Assembly (NCBI RefSeq): GCF_030263895.1
Contig: NZ_CP127161.1
Coordinates: forward strand, 1,736,001-1,800,000
From: Proteiniborus sp. MB09-C3
GTDB lineage: Bacteria; Bacillota; Clostridia; Tissierellales; Proteiniboraceae
Length of the DNA stretch: 64,000 nt
Direction of reading: 5' to 3'
Shown here in pieces: positions 63,066-64,000 of this stretch (position 1 is the first letter of the stretch; each line of letters opens with the position of its first letter). A model generated the notes under the pieces. That model was not told the DNA's origin. It saw only the letters and a list, made by a program, of their open reading frames with translations, and searched no databases. Both the position numbers and the translations under genes were made by a program.

Positions 63066-63117
63066 ATTTTATCATAGTAACTTTATATATTCAAGTAGGT
63101 TTATTATATAAAGTTAC
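63066..63117 (-). promoter_or_regulatory. Promoter with operator-like palindrome before CcdA-TlpA
   Basis: GTAACTTTATATA (63077-63089) and TATATAAAGTTAC (63105-63117) are a perfect 13-bp inverted repeat, 15 bases apart. On the minus strand a promoter TTGAAT (63094-63089) - 17 bases - TAAAAT (63071-63066) overlaps the left arm, so a bound protein would block RNA polymerase. The HxlR regulator nearby is one candidate. Confidence 0.6.
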
Positions 63118-63257
63118 ATAAAAAATAAGACGAGCTGTGTTATAAATTATTTTAATAAGGAATGATTTTTCTATATCGTTTTATGATACAGAAGATCATT
63201 TTATTGTGGTATATTAATTATATAAGAGAATACTTTTTTTGTGAGGAGGATTGTTTC

Positions 63258-64000
63258 GTGAACAATGAAGCATATAAGAAATACGATTTTGAGACAGTTA
63301 TTGATAGGAAAAATACAGGATCAGCAAAATGGGAACAATTAAAGGAGTGGAATCCTAATGCCTCAGAGAGAGCTGTTCCATTTTCAGTTGCTGACATGGA
63401 ATTAAAGAGTCCGCCTGAGATAATAAAAGGGCTTCAAGAATATATTGGTTCAAGTATTTTGGGATATACTATACCTACGGAAGATTATTATGGTGCAGTA
63501 TGTGGATGGATGAAAAAAAAACATAATTGGGATATAAAGCAAGAATGGATTGTTAATACTCCTGGTGTAGTCACAGCCTTTTATGCTGGGATAAAGGCTT
63601 TCACTGAACCTGGAGATGGAGTAATAATCATGCCACCTGTTTATTTTCCATTTTATAGTGCAATAGAGCTAAATGATAGAAGCATAGTAAAAAACCCATT
63701 AATAAATGCAGGAACAAGGTACGAAATAGACTATGAAGATTTAGAAAAAAAAGCCAAGGATCCTAAAAATAAGGTTTTATTATTCTGTAGTCCTCATAAT
63801 CCTACTGGTAGAGTGTGGAGAAAAGAAGAATTAGAAAAAGTAGCAGATATATGCTTAAGAAATGATGTATTTATTATATCGGATGAGATTCATGGTGACA
63901 TTATTATGCCAGGCCATGAGCACACTGTATTTGCCACTATTTCTGATGAAGCTGCAAATAATATGATAGTTTGTACGGCACCAAGCAAAACCTTTAATAT
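63258..64000 (+). CDS. MalY/PatB-family aminotransferase/C-S lyase (3' end outside window)
   Basis: At least 247 residues from GTG 63258, with GTGAGGAGGATTGTTTC upstream. PLP-dependent fold type I. The N-terminal block (ERAVPFSVADMELKSPPEII) is the MalY/PatB hallmark. The central block HNPTGRVW with Asn/Pro/Thr/Gly is the family's PLP-site motif, DEIHGDIIM holds the pyridine-nitrogen Asp, and PSKTFN at the edge holds the expected PLP lysine. These enzymes cleave cystathionine or cysteine conjugates, or act as aminotransferases. Starts divergently from CcdA-TlpA. Confidence 0.9.
   Translation, partial: MNNEAYKKYDFETVIDRKNTGSAKWEQLKEWNPNASERAVPFSVADMELKSPPEIIKGLQEYIGSSILGYTIPTEDYYGAVCGWMKKKHNWDIKQEWIVNTPGVVTAFYAGIKAFTEPGDGVIIMPPVYFPFYSAIELNDRSIVKNPLINAGTRYEIDYEDLEKKAKDPKNKVLLFCSPHNPTGRVWRKEELEKVADICLRNDVFIISDEIHGDIIMPGHEHTVFATISDEAANNMIVCTAPSKTFN

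Noticed and set aside
1-64000. CRISPR arrays, rRNA, tRNA, intact transposases or phage modules
   Set aside because: No regularly spaced repeats, no conserved rRNA or tRNA sequence and no transposase, integrase or phage structural gene was recognised on either strand.

Overview
The window is AT-rich, densely coding DNA from a low-GC Gram-positive (Bacillota) anaerobe, most likely a clostridium or tissierellia relative. Two rubrerythrins with PerR, an S-layer-homology protein, LSGC-type lipoproteins, strong AGGAGG ribosome sites with frequent TTG/GTG starts, and no outer-membrane genes support this. No rRNA, tRNA, CRISPR array or intact transposase was seen. Gene decay is visible in at least six places.

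Layout. 1-4420 holds the end of a sensor kinase, a decayed beta-lactamase-like gene, a DUF6485-type protein, an SLH protein, an AraC regulator and a decayed alpha/beta hydrolase. 4658-9175 is an ECF-sigma operon with a membrane protein and an ABC-2 exporter. 9497-12161 is a TetR regulator and oleate hydratase. 12302-17607 is a three-gene operon: MoxR/dynein-like AAA+ ATPase, beta-propeller-like protein, vWA protein. 17875-19654 (minus) is a second ECF sigma with a membrane-anchored probable anti-sigma. 19883-22114 is an alkaline-phosphatase-fold membrane protein. 22697-27565 is a carbohydrate ABC importer with two paralogous binding lipoproteins and a fused double permease, but no intact ATPase. 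27800-29704 is an OatA-like acyltransferase. 30564-33871 is a third ECF sigma plus ABC exporter, laid out like the first. 33894-36013 holds small acetyltransferases and small proteins. 36303-41553 holds pirin, the Tm-1-like/TIM-barrel pair, an Fpg-like glycosylase without its usual N-terminal proline, and an unrecognised protein carrying a GIIGGADGPT motif. 41692-46005 (minus) is a duplicated perR-rubrerythrin module, one perR copy being a remnant, around a double tyrosine phosphatase with LysM. 46301-50626 is a fourth ECF sigma operon ending in an MBOAT acyltransferase and its DHHW partner. 50747-57225 (minus) is a MATE exporter and a MoxR/transglutaminase/DUF58 cluster in which moxR was duplicated and one copy collapsed into the DUF58 N-terminus. 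57464-64000 holds an ArsR-type regulator with an ABC exporter, a small membrane protein, an HxlR regulator, a CcdA-TlpA fusion and the start of a MalY/PatB aminotransferase.

How it fits together. Much of the window concerns envelope sensing and remodelling: four ECF sigma factors, each next to a membrane protein, drive or sit beside exporters or acylation genes, and three have recognisable ECF-type promoters in front of them. Oxidative stress and thiol redox form a second theme (PerR, rubrerythrins, CcdA-TlpA with an operator-like palindrome). The best candidate for an undescribed system is the AAA+/propeller/vWA operon at 12302-17607. The clearest evolutionary signals are the two module duplications with one decayed copy each (perR and moxR).
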